From: Filomicrobium sp.
GTDB lineage: Bacteria > Pseudomonadota > Alphaproteobacteria > Rhizobiales > Hyphomicrobiaceae
Direction: 5' to 3'
Assembly: GCA_030607105.1 (NCBI GenBank)
Contig: JAUWFF010000119.1
Span: 1-5,575, forward strand
Length of the DNA stretch: 5,575 bases
Positions 1 to 5,575 of this stretch are shown piece after piece. Position numbers and translations under genes: made by a program. Position 1 is the stretch's first letter, and each line of letters begins with the position of its first letter. Under the pieces are notes generated by a model. It saw only the letters and a list, made by a program, of their open reading frames with translations, did not search any database and was not told the DNA's origin.

Positions 1-1227
1 GCCCAGGCCGCAAAGGTGTGCCGTGTCCCGGTACAGGTTCTCACCGGCGAGCAAGAAGCGCGGATTTCCGCGCAGGGCGTCTTGATGGGTGTTCCCGACG
101 CGGACGGCATCGCCGCCGATCTGGGCGGCGGCAGCGTCGAACTGGTCGATATCAAGCGAGGCAAGATCCGCAAAACCGTCACTCTTCCGCTCGGCGGGCT
201 ACGCCTGATCGATATGACTGGTGGCAAGATCGAAAAGGCCACCGAGATTATTGATAACGCCCTGGCGGAGGTTCCCTGGCTTGGTAATGGGCGCGACCGG
301 CACTTCTACGCCGTTGGCGGCACCTGGCGTGCCTTCGCCAAGATGTACATGGCAAGTTCCGACTATCCGCTGAACGTCATGCATGAATTTGATCTGTCCT
401 GGGATAGGGCCGCGGACTTTGCCGAGAAGCTGCGCAAGTCGAAGCGCCTCGCGACGCTCCCCGGCAATTCTGAGATATCCAAGCCGCGCAAGGAGGTGCT
501 GCCATATGGCGCGCTCTTGATGGAACGGCTTCTTTTGAAAGTAAGACCCCGGTCCGTGCTCTTCTCGGTCTTTGGGGTACGCGAAGGCATTTTCTTCTCA
601 CTGCTCGACGAAGAGGAGCAAGCCAAGGATCCGCTCCTCAGCCATTGCAAGCGCCTCGCCGATCTTTATGCCAGAAGTGCCGAGCATTCCGAAGAGCTTT
701 GCGCCTGGACCGACCAGCTGTTCACTCACCCCGAACTACAGGAGAGTGATGAGGAGCTCCGCTTGCGCCATGCCGCGTGTTTAATCTCCGATATCGGATG
801 GCGCGCACACCCCGACTACCGCGGTGAACAAAGCCTCGATGCCGTCGCTCATTCCGCACTGAGCGGTATCGACCATTCAGGCCGCATCTTCCTCGCATTG
901 TCCATCTATTTCCGCCACGCCGGCCGTGGCGAACTGGAGGGCGAAAAACTGTCCGTCCGCCTCCGCAAGGCGGCAAGCAAACGCTCGTTGAGGCGAGCCC
1001 GGATCATTGGCGCGGCCGTACGGGCAGCCCACATGCTCTCCATTGGGATGGCGGGCAAAATCCTCGATACTCAGCTGACCTATAAGGGTGATACCCTCAT
1101 CTGGAGCATCCCCAAAGCTTATGCCACGCTCGACGGCTCGCGCCTACGCCGGCGCTTCGCGACATTGGCGGGTCTCATCGATTGCGCGGGAGAGCTACAG
1201 TTCTCTGATCACTCGAAAGAGAAATAA
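1..1227 (+). CDS. ppx: Exopolyphosphatase (Ppx/GppA family), 5'-truncated by window edge
   Basis: Ppx removes terminal phosphates from inorganic polyphosphate in the cytoplasm; GppA relatives act on pppGpp. The frame is open from base 1 (AQAAKVCRVPVQVLTGEQEAR), so the gene starts outside the window and the GTG at 16 is only an internal valine codon. 408 residues are visible. Counting from base 1: GEQEAR at 16-21 carries the glutamate that is catalytic in the family; DLGGGSVE at 40-47 is the phosphate-binding loop of the ASKHA (actin/Hsp70-like) fold; VGGTWRA lies at about 105-111; LPYGALLMERLL follows near 167-178; FGVREGIFFSLL at 191-202 closes the phosphatase core. The remaining ~200 residues are an all-helical C-terminal domain with an HD-like stretch around HAACLISDIGWRAHPD (257-272). 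Compared with E. coli Ppx (513 aa) roughly 100 N-terminal residues are missing. The family call is firm; exopolyphosphatase rather than pppGpp phosphatase is inferred from similarity and from the nearby ppk. Confidence 0.93.
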   Translation, partial: AQAAKVCRVPVQVLTGEQEARISAQGVLMGVPDADGIAADLGGGSVELVDIKRGKIRKTVTLPLGGLRLIDMTGGKIEKATEIIDNALAEVPWLGNGRDRHFYAVGGTWRAFAKMYMASSDYPLNVMHEFDLSWDRAADFAEKLRKSKRLATLPGNSEISKPRKEVLPYGALLMERLLLKVRPRSVLFSVFGVREGIFFSLLDEEEQAKDPLLSHCKRLADLYARSAEHSEELCAWTDQLFTHPELQESDEELRLRHAACLISDIGWRAHPDYRGEQSLDAVAHSALSGIDHSGRIFLALSIYFRHAGRGELEGEKLSVRLRKAASKRSLRRARIIGAAVRAAHMLSIGMAGKILDTQLTYKGDTLIWSIPKAYATLDGSRLRRRFATLAGLIDCAGELQFSDHSKEK

Positions 1228-1324
1228 AACGCATCGAATTTCGCCATCCGGCCCGTCCAGTGCTCAGGCTTGCCACAATCTGATCGCATGAAGTGTTTTT
1301 TGCGGGGCCGCATAGCTGACCCTC

Positions 1325-1348
1325 GCATATTTTCGAGACCCAATATGC
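1325..1348. repeat. 7-bp perfect inverted repeat in the ppx-dnaJ gap
   Basis: GCATATT at 1325-1331 and AATATGC at 1342-1348 are perfect reverse complements separated by 10 bases. It is an AT-rich island in the 211-bp gap (1228-1438) upstream of the J-protein gene. It could be an operator or a weak hairpin. It is not followed by a T-run, so it is not a convincing terminator for ppx. CCCAATAT (1339-1346) within it resembles a heat-shock sigma32 -10 box (CCCCATNT), but no good -35 lies at the right distance. The rest of the gap shows no tRNA, no credible small gene and no clear promoter. Confidence 0.35.
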
Positions 1349-1425
1349 TCGTTCCCGATCTAAGAATTCGTTCGTGCGGTTGGCACGGCAGGCGCGAACC
1401 CGCATCGGAACGTGAGGCTACTTCT

Positions 1426-1431
1426 AGGGGG
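1426..1431 (+). promoter_or_regulatory. Ribosome binding site deciding the J-protein start
   Basis: AGGGGG ends 7 bases before the GTG at 1439. The alternative in-frame GTG at 1412 has no comparable purine run upstream, and the nine residues it would add (MRLLLGGTS) precede the usual family start. The start at 1439 places the J-domain residues DPYATLGV immediately after the initiator, as is typical for CbpA-like proteins. Confidence 0.7.
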
Positions 1432-1438
1432 CACATCA

Positions 1439-2365
1439 GTGAACGCGGTTGACCCGTACGCGACATTGGGTGTTTCGCGCGATGCCGGCGATGATGAAAT
1501 CCGTCGAGCGTTTCGCAAGCTTGCCAAGGAACTGCATCCCGACCTGCACCCGCAGGATTCGGCGGCAGCTGAGCAATTCAAGAAGGTATCAGCAGCTTAC
1601 GACATCCTCGGCGATCCCCCGAAACGCCGGCAGTTCGACTCAGGAGAAATCGACGCCAGCGGAGAGCCACGCCGGACTCATCGCCCGCAATACGCAAATG
1701 CAAATGGCGGACCCGGGGGCTTCGCAGGAGACTTCAGTGGCATTTTTGACGACATGTTCGCCTCCCACTACACGCAAAATGGTCATCGCTCATCCGCGAC
1801 CAGTTCGCGGGGCGGAAATGCGGGCAGCTTTTCCCGCCGGGGACAGGACGTGCGCTACACCCTGGAAGTCGACTTCGTTGAGGCAGTCAACGGCGTCAAG
1901 AAACGAGTGACGATGCCGGAGGGCGGTGTCCTTGATCTGGCCGTTCCAGAAGGGGTCTCCAACGGTCAGGTGTTGCGGCTGCGCGGCAAGGGCGGCCTTG
2001 GCCTGCTCGGTGGTGAGGCCGGCGACGCCCTTGTTGAAATCAAAATTCGCCCCCATCCCCGTTTCACGCGCGACGAACTCAACATCCTCGGCGAAGTGCC
2101 GATCACCCTCGACGAAGCAATACTCGGCGGCAAGATAGAGGTCTCAACCATTGGCAACCGGGTACAGCTCACCTTGCCTAAGGGAACCTCATCAGGGCGC
2201 ATGTTTCGTCTCAAGGGCAAGGGTATTCGCAACTCAAAAACGGGCGAGACCGGCGACCAAATTGTAACCGTCCGGATCGTCATGCCCGACGATGTCGACG
2301 ACGAACTCGCCTATTTCTTCTCGCAATGGAAACAACGCCGCGGCTATGACCCCGGCCCTCGCTGA
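1439..2365 (+). CDS. J-domain co-chaperone, class B DnaJ (CbpA-like)
   Basis: A 308-residue Hsp40 protein expected to deliver unfolded clients to DnaK and stimulate its ATPase in the cytoplasm. Residues 5-68 form the J domain (DPYATLGV, helix II RRAFRKLAKELHPD) with the essential HPD at 33-35 and a QFD after helix III. Residues ~70-135 are a Gly/Ser/Phe-rich linker containing FSGIFDDMF (99-107), similar to the DIF motifs of class B J-proteins. From ~138 there are two beta-sandwich client-binding domains: DVRYTLEVDFVEAVNG, then LRLRGKGGLG (179-188), PITLDEAILGGKIEV (221-235), FRLKGKGI (256-263) and GDQIVTVRIVMP (272-283). There are no CxxCxGxG zinc-finger repeats, so it is not canonical DnaJ and is close in size to E. 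coli CbpA (306 aa). It starts with GTG. It lies 211 bp after ppx on the same strand, so it probably has its own promoter, and its stop is 11 bp from the stop of convergent ppk. Co-chaperone role is known for the family; a link to polyphosphate is only inferred from position. Confidence 0.93.
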   Translation: MNAVDPYATLGVSRDAGDDEIRRAFRKLAKELHPDLHPQDSAAAEQFKKVSAAYDILGDPPKRRQFDSGEIDASGEPRRTHRPQYANANGGPGGFAGDFSGIFDDMFASHYTQNGHRSSATSSRGGNAGSFSRRGQDVRYTLEVDFVEAVNGVKKRVTMPEGGVLDLAVPEGVSNGQVLRLRGKGGLGLLGGEAGDALVEIKIRPHPRFTRDELNILGEVPITLDEAILGGKIEVSTIGNRVQLTLPKGTSSGRMFRLKGKGIRNSKTGETGDQIVTVRIVMPDDVDDELAYFFSQWKQRRGYDPGPR

Positions 2366-2376
2366 AGCCCCCGATC

Positions 2377-4602
2377 TTAGCTCCTGCGCTTTCGCGTTAC
2401 ATGCACCTTTGGCGGGCCGTCCCTGAGTGCTGCCTCACCACGTCCGGAAAGACTCGGATTGGTCATGAAGTAGGCGTGCGCGTTAAACGGTTCCTCGCCG
2501 TCTCCGGGTATAATTCGCGAAGCATTGCCGTCAGACAGGATGTGCCAGCTCTGCTGATTATCCTTCAGGTTCGCCACCATGATCTGATTGAGCACTTGTT
2601 CGTGCGTCGTAGGGTTGAGCACCGGCGCCATCGCCTCAACACGTCGATCAAGGTTCCTCGGCATCAAGTCTGCCGAAGAAATATAGACCGCGGCATCCGG
2701 CGACGGCAGCCCTTCACCCCGGCCGAAACAATAGATGCGCGAATGCTCGAGAAAGCGCCCAATAATGCTCTTTACACGAATCCGCTCCGACATTCCCGGC
2801 ACACCTGGCCTGAGGCAGCAAATCCCGCGCACGATGAGATCAACCTCAACACCAGCTTCACTCGCCTCGTAGAGCGCCTCAATGATTCTCTGATCGACCA
2901 GCGAGTTCATCTTCATCCACACCGCGCCCGGACGCCCCGCACGGGCGTGATCCATTTCTTCGCGCAGATGATCAACAATGCGGTCACGAATTCCGTGCGG
3001 GCTGGCAGCCATGAGCTCAAGCTTGCCGGGCTCGCCATAACCTGTCATGAAATTGAGAATACGGGTGACATCACGAGCGATGGCCACATCATCCGTGAAC
3101 AATGACAGGTCGGTATAAATCTTCGCGGTCTGCGGATGGTAGTTGCCGGTACCGATATGCGAGTAGGTGACAAGATCATTGCCTTCGCGCCGGACAATAA
3201 TGCCAAGCTTGGCGTGCGTCTTCAGCTCGATAAAGCCATAGACCACATGAACGCCGGCGTTTTCCAGATCGCGGGCCCAGCGGATGTTTGCCGCCTCATC
3301 AAATCGGGCTTTCAGTTCCACCACCGCCGTCACGGACTTACCGGCCTCCACCGCGTCCTTCAAGGCTTCTACGATTGGAGAATCCTTTGACGTCCGGTAA
3401 AGCGTCCACTTGATCGCCATGACATTGGGATCGTTGACCGCCTGGCGCAGATACTGAACGACAACATCGAAGGATTCGTATGGGTGATGGACCACGAAGT
3501 CCTTCGCTTTGATGGTCGCGAAAACATTGCCTTCATATTCGCGCACACGCTCCGGATAGCGAATGTTGAACGGCTTGAACAATAAGTCGGGCCGCTCCGA
3601 GACGATGAGCTGCGAGATATCAGAAAACCCAAGCAGCCCTTTTTTGATAAAGACCGCCGGTTCCCCCACCTCCAGCTCATTGATAACGAAACGGCGCAGC
3701 TCGGGTGCCATGCGCGCGTCAAGCTCCAACCTAATGACATGACCGCGCCGCCGCCGCTTGAGTAGGTTTTCGAAGGTCTGGACCAGGTCCTCGGCTTCTT
3801 CTTCAAGCTCGATGTCACTGTCGCGCAGAACACGGAACGCACCTTTGGCGTCCACGATGAACCGCGGGAAAAGCTCCGTAATATACATCCCGATGACGTC
3901 TTCGACGGGAATGAACCGAATTTCGCCCTTCCTGTCCTGTGACGGCTTCAGTCGAATGAAACGATCAAGCTGACTTGGGATCGGGACAAGTCCGTTTTGC
4001 CGCCTTTCCTTCACCTCGTGATGCATCAGGACCGCGAGCGTCAGCCCCTTGTTGAGGATGAAGGGAAACGGGTATGCCGGATCGACGGCGATCGGTGTCA
4101 GGATCGGGAAGATATGGTTGTAGAATTCCTGCTGAATCCACGTCCGTTCCGTCGGGTTGAGGTCGTCCGGACCGACAATTGAGATGCCGTTAGCCTGCAG
4201 TTCTCTTCCAAGACCCGCCCAGCACTTCTGCTTGCGCTCGACCAGGTCGGCAGCAAAAGCGTCGATGCACTCGATCTGCTGGCTTGGTGTCAGGCCATCC
4301 TGAGATAGCGTCGTCACGCCATTGACGATCTGGCCCTGAATACCCGCCACGCGCACCATGTAGAACTCGTCCAGGTTCGAGGCCGAAATCGACAGGAACC
4401 TAAGGCGCTCCAACAAGGGGTGCCTTTTATTGCTGGCTTCCTCCAGCACTCGTGCATTGAACTGCAGCCAGGATAGCTCCCGATTATAATAGCGTTCTGG
4501 ACCCTCAGGTGCTTTCGTCCGCTTGGACTTGCCGTCCGTCGGGCGCTTTACGGCCGGCTTTTTCACCGTCTTCGATTCGGGCATGCGCCGCGCCGCCGTC
4601 AT
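2377..4602 (-). CDS. ppk: Polyphosphate kinase 1 (PPK1)
   Basis: Catalyses reversible transfer of the ATP gamma-phosphate to a growing polyphosphate chain through a phosphohistidine intermediate; usually membrane-associated and oligomeric. It is complete at 741 residues. The N-terminal domain begins at [16 protein letters not shown] (38-53), followed by [21 protein letters not shown] (67-87), the head domain, and two phospholipase-D-like C-terminal domains (about 360-525 and 530-710). Key residues match E. coli PPK1 at a constant offset of 28: H463 in KTHAKL (E. coli H435, the phosphorylated histidine), H482 in YSHIGTGN (H454), R403 and R433 (magnesium site R375, R405), Y496 (Y468), R592 (R564) and H620 in EHSRIY (H592). 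All are present, so the enzyme should be active. The start at 4602 is chosen because AGGAGAG lies 5 bases upstream; the frame continues open for 43 codons further (to 4731), but that part contains the promoter and does not look like PPK. Residues 10-30 form a Lys/Arg-rich, probably disordered extension absent from E. coli PPK. Confidence 0.97.
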   Translation of the reverse strand: MTAARRMPESKTVKKPAVKRPTDGKSKRTKAPEGPERYYNRELSWLQFNARVLEEASNKRHPLLERLRFLSISASNLDEFYMVRVAGIQGQIVNGVTTLSQDGLTPSQQIECIDAFAADLVERKQKCWAGLGRELQANGISIVGPDDLNPTERTWIQQEFYNHIFPILTPIAVDPAYPFPFILNKGLTLAVLMHHEVKERRQNGLVPIPSQLDRFIRLKPSQDRKGEIRFIPVEDVIGMYITELFPRFIVDAKGAFRVLRDSDIELEEEAEDLVQTFENLLKRRRRGHVIRLELDARMAPELRRFVINELEVGEPAVFIKKGLLGFSDISQLIVSERPDLLFKPFNIRYPERVREYEGNVFATIKAKDFVVHHPYESFDVVVQYLRQAVNDPNVMAIKWTLYRTSKDSPIVEALKDAVEAGKSVTAVVELKARFDEAANIRWARDLENAGVHVVYGFIELKTHAKLGIIVRREGNDLVTYSHIGTGNYHPQTAKIYTDLSLFTDDVAIARDVTRILNFMTGYGEPGKLELMAASPHGIRDRIVDHLREEMDHARAGRPGAVWMKMNSLVDQRIIEALYEASEAGVEVDLIVRGICCLRPGVPGMSERIRVKSIIGRFLEHSRIYCFGRGEGLPSPDAAVYISSADLMPRNLDRRVEAMAPVLNPTTHEQVLNQIMVANLKDNQQSWHILSDGNASRIIPGDGEEPFNAHAYFMTNPSLSGRGEAALRDGPPKVHVTRKRRS

Positions 4603-4607
4603 TCTTT

Positions 4608-4614
4608 CTCTCCT
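4608..4614 (-). promoter_or_regulatory. Strong ribosome binding site of ppk
   Basis: On the minus strand AGGAGAG sits 5 bases before the ATG at 4602. It is the best Shine-Dalgarno match near any candidate start of ppk and sets the start at [10 protein letters not shown] rather than at the ATG 43 codons upstream. A second in-frame ATG six codons later (MPESK) lacks such a site. Confidence 0.85.
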
Positions 4615-4621
4615 AGAGTTT

Positions 4622-4656
4622 CCGGCAATGGCTGCATGGAATGAGCCGCCGTCCGG
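4622..4656 (-). other. Possible hairpin in the ppk mRNA leader
   Basis: On the minus strand CCGG (4656-4653) can pair with CCGG (4625-4622), and inside it GGCU (4647-4644) with AGCC (4633-4630) around a 10-base loop, with a mismatched internal region between. The structure would end 7 bases before the AGGAGAG site and so could affect translation of ppk. The pairing is imperfect and no homology to a known RNA element is recognised. Confidence 0.3.
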
Positions 4657-4665
4657 TCCCAATGC

Positions 4666-4680
4666 ACAATAGTGTATTGT
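4666..4680. repeat. 15-bp perfect palindrome over the ppk -10 box (candidate operator)
   Basis: The minus strand reads ACAATACACTATTGT: arms ACAATA and TATTGT are perfect reverse complements around a CAC centre. It completely covers the predicted -10 hexamer TACACT (4676-4671). This is the geometry of a repressor operator that blocks RNA polymerase. It has no T-run and lies inside a promoter region, so a terminator reading is unlikely. The binding protein is unknown. Confidence 0.5.
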
Positions 4681-4698
4681 TTTGCCTAGCTGTGCCAA
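4671..4698 (-). promoter_or_regulatory. Predicted sigma70-type promoter of ppk
   Basis: On the minus strand the -35 element TTGGCA (4698-4693, five of six matches to TTGACA) is followed after 16 bases by TACACT (4676-4671, four of six matches to TATAAT). Transcription would start near 4664 and give a leader of about 60 bases before the ppk ATG at 4602. It indicates that ppk can be transcribed independently of hdaA, which ends at 4762 upstream. No convincing PhoB box is in place at the -35 region. Confidence 0.55.
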
Positions 4699-4703
4699 AC
4701 AAT
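4676..4703. repeat. Second inverted repeat, sharing an arm with the -10 palindrome
   Basis: ATTGTTT (4676-4682) and AAACAAT (4697-4703) are perfect 7-bp reverse complements separated by 14 bases. The left arm overlaps the right arm of the 4666-4680 palindrome, so the region has three ATTGT/ACAAT half-sites (around 4666, 4676 and 4699). The outer pair brackets the spacer and -35 element of the ppk promoter. The layout fits a dimeric regulator with two overlapping sites; chance in an AT-rich promoter is possible. Confidence 0.4.
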
Positions 4704-4761
4704 CGTTGCAGTGATATAAACGCGCGATCAATGAAGATACATTCGTGACAATCGGGGCTGG

Positions 4762-5454
4762 TCAAGGCCGCGCATTCCGGTTCTCCACGTTCGTTATTGC
4801 CGTTTGCGCAAGTTGCTTTGTCACCTTGCGGCGCATCGCTAGGCCCAGCCGGTCAATCTCGGCTGCAATTTCGTTCGCAGCGGCCATCGAACGCTCCATC
4901 CGCACAACGAGATAGCCGATGACCTCCGGCTCAACCGTGAGCTGGCGATCGCAAAAAAGCTTAACCAGAACGGCCTGCAACAGCGCTTCATCTGGGGGTG
5001 CGATCTGCGCGATAGGTAGCGCCCTGACGCGAGACCGCAGGTCCGGAAGCAGGATTTCCAGATCGCCTGGTGCAAGCTGCGAAGTGAACAAGACCCGTAT
5101 CCGGCCCTGCCGCGCCATATTGAGGAGGTGGAACAGCGCCGCTTCATCGGCGATGCCGCGATCCAGGTCCTCAACGACCACCCCCCCGATCGCCGCTGCA
5201 TCTTGCAGAGCGCCTTCCGAGGCTTCGGAAGCGCGCAGCAGCGAGGCATGCGACTTCGCTCGCCACACATCGGCCAGATGACTTTTCCCAGAGCCTGCCG
5301 GTCCAACGACCAGGGCTGCGCCATTCGGCCACGCGACAGCCTCATCGACGAGCTCGATAGCTGCTTCATTCGAACCGCTGACAAGGAAGTCTTCAAGCCC
5401 CAAGGCGGAGCGGTGCGGCAGGTCGAGGACGAGTTGTTGAGGCTGAGATTTCAT
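4762..5454 (-). CDS. hdaA: HdaA, DnaA regulatory inactivation protein (AAA+ ATPase)
   Basis: A 230-residue DnaA-related AAA+ protein without the DnaA DNA-binding domain. Family members bind the DnaN sliding clamp after replication begins and stimulate ATP hydrolysis by DnaA (RIDA), preventing over-initiation. Residues 7-12 QLVLDL form the N-terminal clamp-binding motif expected in Hda proteins. Walker A is GPAGSGKS (51-58), Walker B VVVEDLD (92-98), sensor 1 lies in VLFTSQ (121-126), and the box VII segment LPDLRSRV (136-143) holds R142, equivalent to the E. coli Hda arginine finger R153. Sensor II is R188 in MERSMAAANEI. The length is close to that of E. coli Hda, and no key residue is missing. 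The ATG at 5454 puts the clamp motif at the very N-terminus, as in homologues, though no good Shine-Dalgarno sequence precedes it and a stop codon TAA directly abuts the ATG. ppk follows 159 bp downstream on the same strand. HdaA rather than another DnaA paralogue (such as DnaC-like loaders) is favoured by the clamp motif and the ppk neighbour. Confidence 0.92.
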   Translation of the reverse strand: MKSQPQQLVLDLPHRSALGLEDFLVSGSNEAAIELVDEAVAWPNGAALVVGPAGSGKSHLADVWRAKSHASLLRASEASEGALQDAAAIGGVVVEDLDRGIADEAALFHLLNMARQGRIRVLFTSQLAPGDLEILLPDLRSRVRALPIAQIAPPDEALLQAVLVKLFCDRQLTVEPEVIGYLVVRMERSMAAANEIAAEIDRLGLAMRRKVTKQLAQTAITNVENRNARP

Positions 5455-5575
5455 TTAGCCATTGAAGGTTAAGTCGACTTGCAGTGTTATGCCGAGATAG
5501 ATCACGAGGTCGCAGGAGGCACGTGGTGAGTAGCCTAACATGACGCCCACCGCGGGCGGCCATCGGCTTGATGCA
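5455..5575. other. Unassigned right edge upstream of hdaA
   Basis: No gene can be identified in these 121 bp. On the minus strand the frame of hdaA is open from the window edge to a TAA immediately before the hdaA ATG (39 codons, ending LQVDLTFNG), and another frame ends at TAG (5539-5537) after RPRWASC; either could be the tail of an upstream gene, but neither is recognised. On the plus strand AGGAGG (5514-5519) precedes GTG at 5526 by 6 bases, giving a five-codon frame whose TGA overlaps an ATG at 5540 that stays open to the edge. No clear promoter for hdaA was seen. Confidence 0.3.

Noticed and set aside
1288..1312. A T-run (GTTTTTTG) next to TGCGGGGCCGCA as a ppx terminator.
   Set aside because: The short palindrome follows rather than precedes the T-run and its loop is too tight for a normal terminator on this strand.
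1350..1411. GGTTGGCAC...GCGAACCC as part of a tRNA.
   Set aside because: No cloverleaf with acceptor stem, anticodon arm and T-loop GTTCGA could be built on either strand.
1270..1452. A 60-codon frame in the gap upstream of the J-protein gene.
   Set aside because: It starts with a weak codon, has no ribosome binding site or recognisable motif, and runs past the J-protein start in another frame.
2401..3105. A 234-codon open frame on the plus strand.
   Set aside because: It is antisense to ppk, whose frame shows all catalytic residues; its translation resembles no family and is a by-product of GC-rich codon use.
4603..4731. Extension of ppk by 43 codons to an upstream ATG.
   Set aside because: The added residues contain no PPK homology, the DNA there holds the promoter and palindromes, and the ATG at 4602 has a strong ribosome binding site.
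4734..4751. TTGTCAC-GAAT-GTATCTT on the minus strand as a PhoB box for ppk.
   Set aside because: Only about nine of fourteen positions match the consensus and it lies some 50 bases upstream of the predicted -35, not at it.
4839..5396. A 185-codon minus-strand frame overlapping hdaA.
   Set aside because: It is the shifted frame of hdaA; the AAA+ motifs are all in the other frame.

Overview
The window reads as chromosomal core DNA from an alphaproteobacterium, most likely of the Hyphomicrobiales (Rhizobiales). The reasons are a GC-rich composition with strong GC preference at third codon positions, an HdaA-type DnaA regulatory protein next to polyphosphate kinase, and an alphaproteobacterial-style Ppx with a VGGTWRA motif. 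The genus cannot be fixed from the sequence alone.

Layout, left to right. Positions 1-1227 (+) hold the 3' part of an exopolyphosphatase gene (ppx); its first ~100 codons lie outside the window. A 211-bp gap with one small inverted repeat follows. Positions 1439-2365 (+) encode a class B (zinc-finger-less) J-domain co-chaperone of the CbpA type. Only 11 bp separate its stop from the stop of the convergent gene ppk (2377-4602, -), a complete polyphosphate kinase 1 with all catalytic residues present. A 159-bp gap upstream of ppk holds a good sigma70-like promoter, a 15-bp perfect palindrome over its -10 box, a second inverted repeat sharing one arm with the palindrome, and a possible leader hairpin just before the ribosome binding site. 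Positions 4762-5454 (-) encode HdaA, complete with Walker A, Walker B, arginine finger, sensor II and an N-terminal sliding-clamp-binding motif. The last 121 bp (5455-5575) contain no gene that can be identified.

How the genes fit together: Ppk makes polyphosphate from ATP and Ppx degrades it, so the two ends of polyphosphate turnover lie in one locus, pointing at each other with a J-protein gene between them. HdaA, with the replication clamp, promotes ATP hydrolysis by DnaA and so limits re-initiation of replication. In many alphaproteobacteria hdaA, ppk and ppx lie in that order on one strand; here ppx is on the opposite strand and a dnaJ-like gene is interposed, which suggests a local rearrangement.

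No phage, transposon, CRISPR, toxin-antitoxin or clearly novel system was seen. The most interesting points are the rearranged polyphosphate locus and the operator-like palindrome on the ppk promoter.
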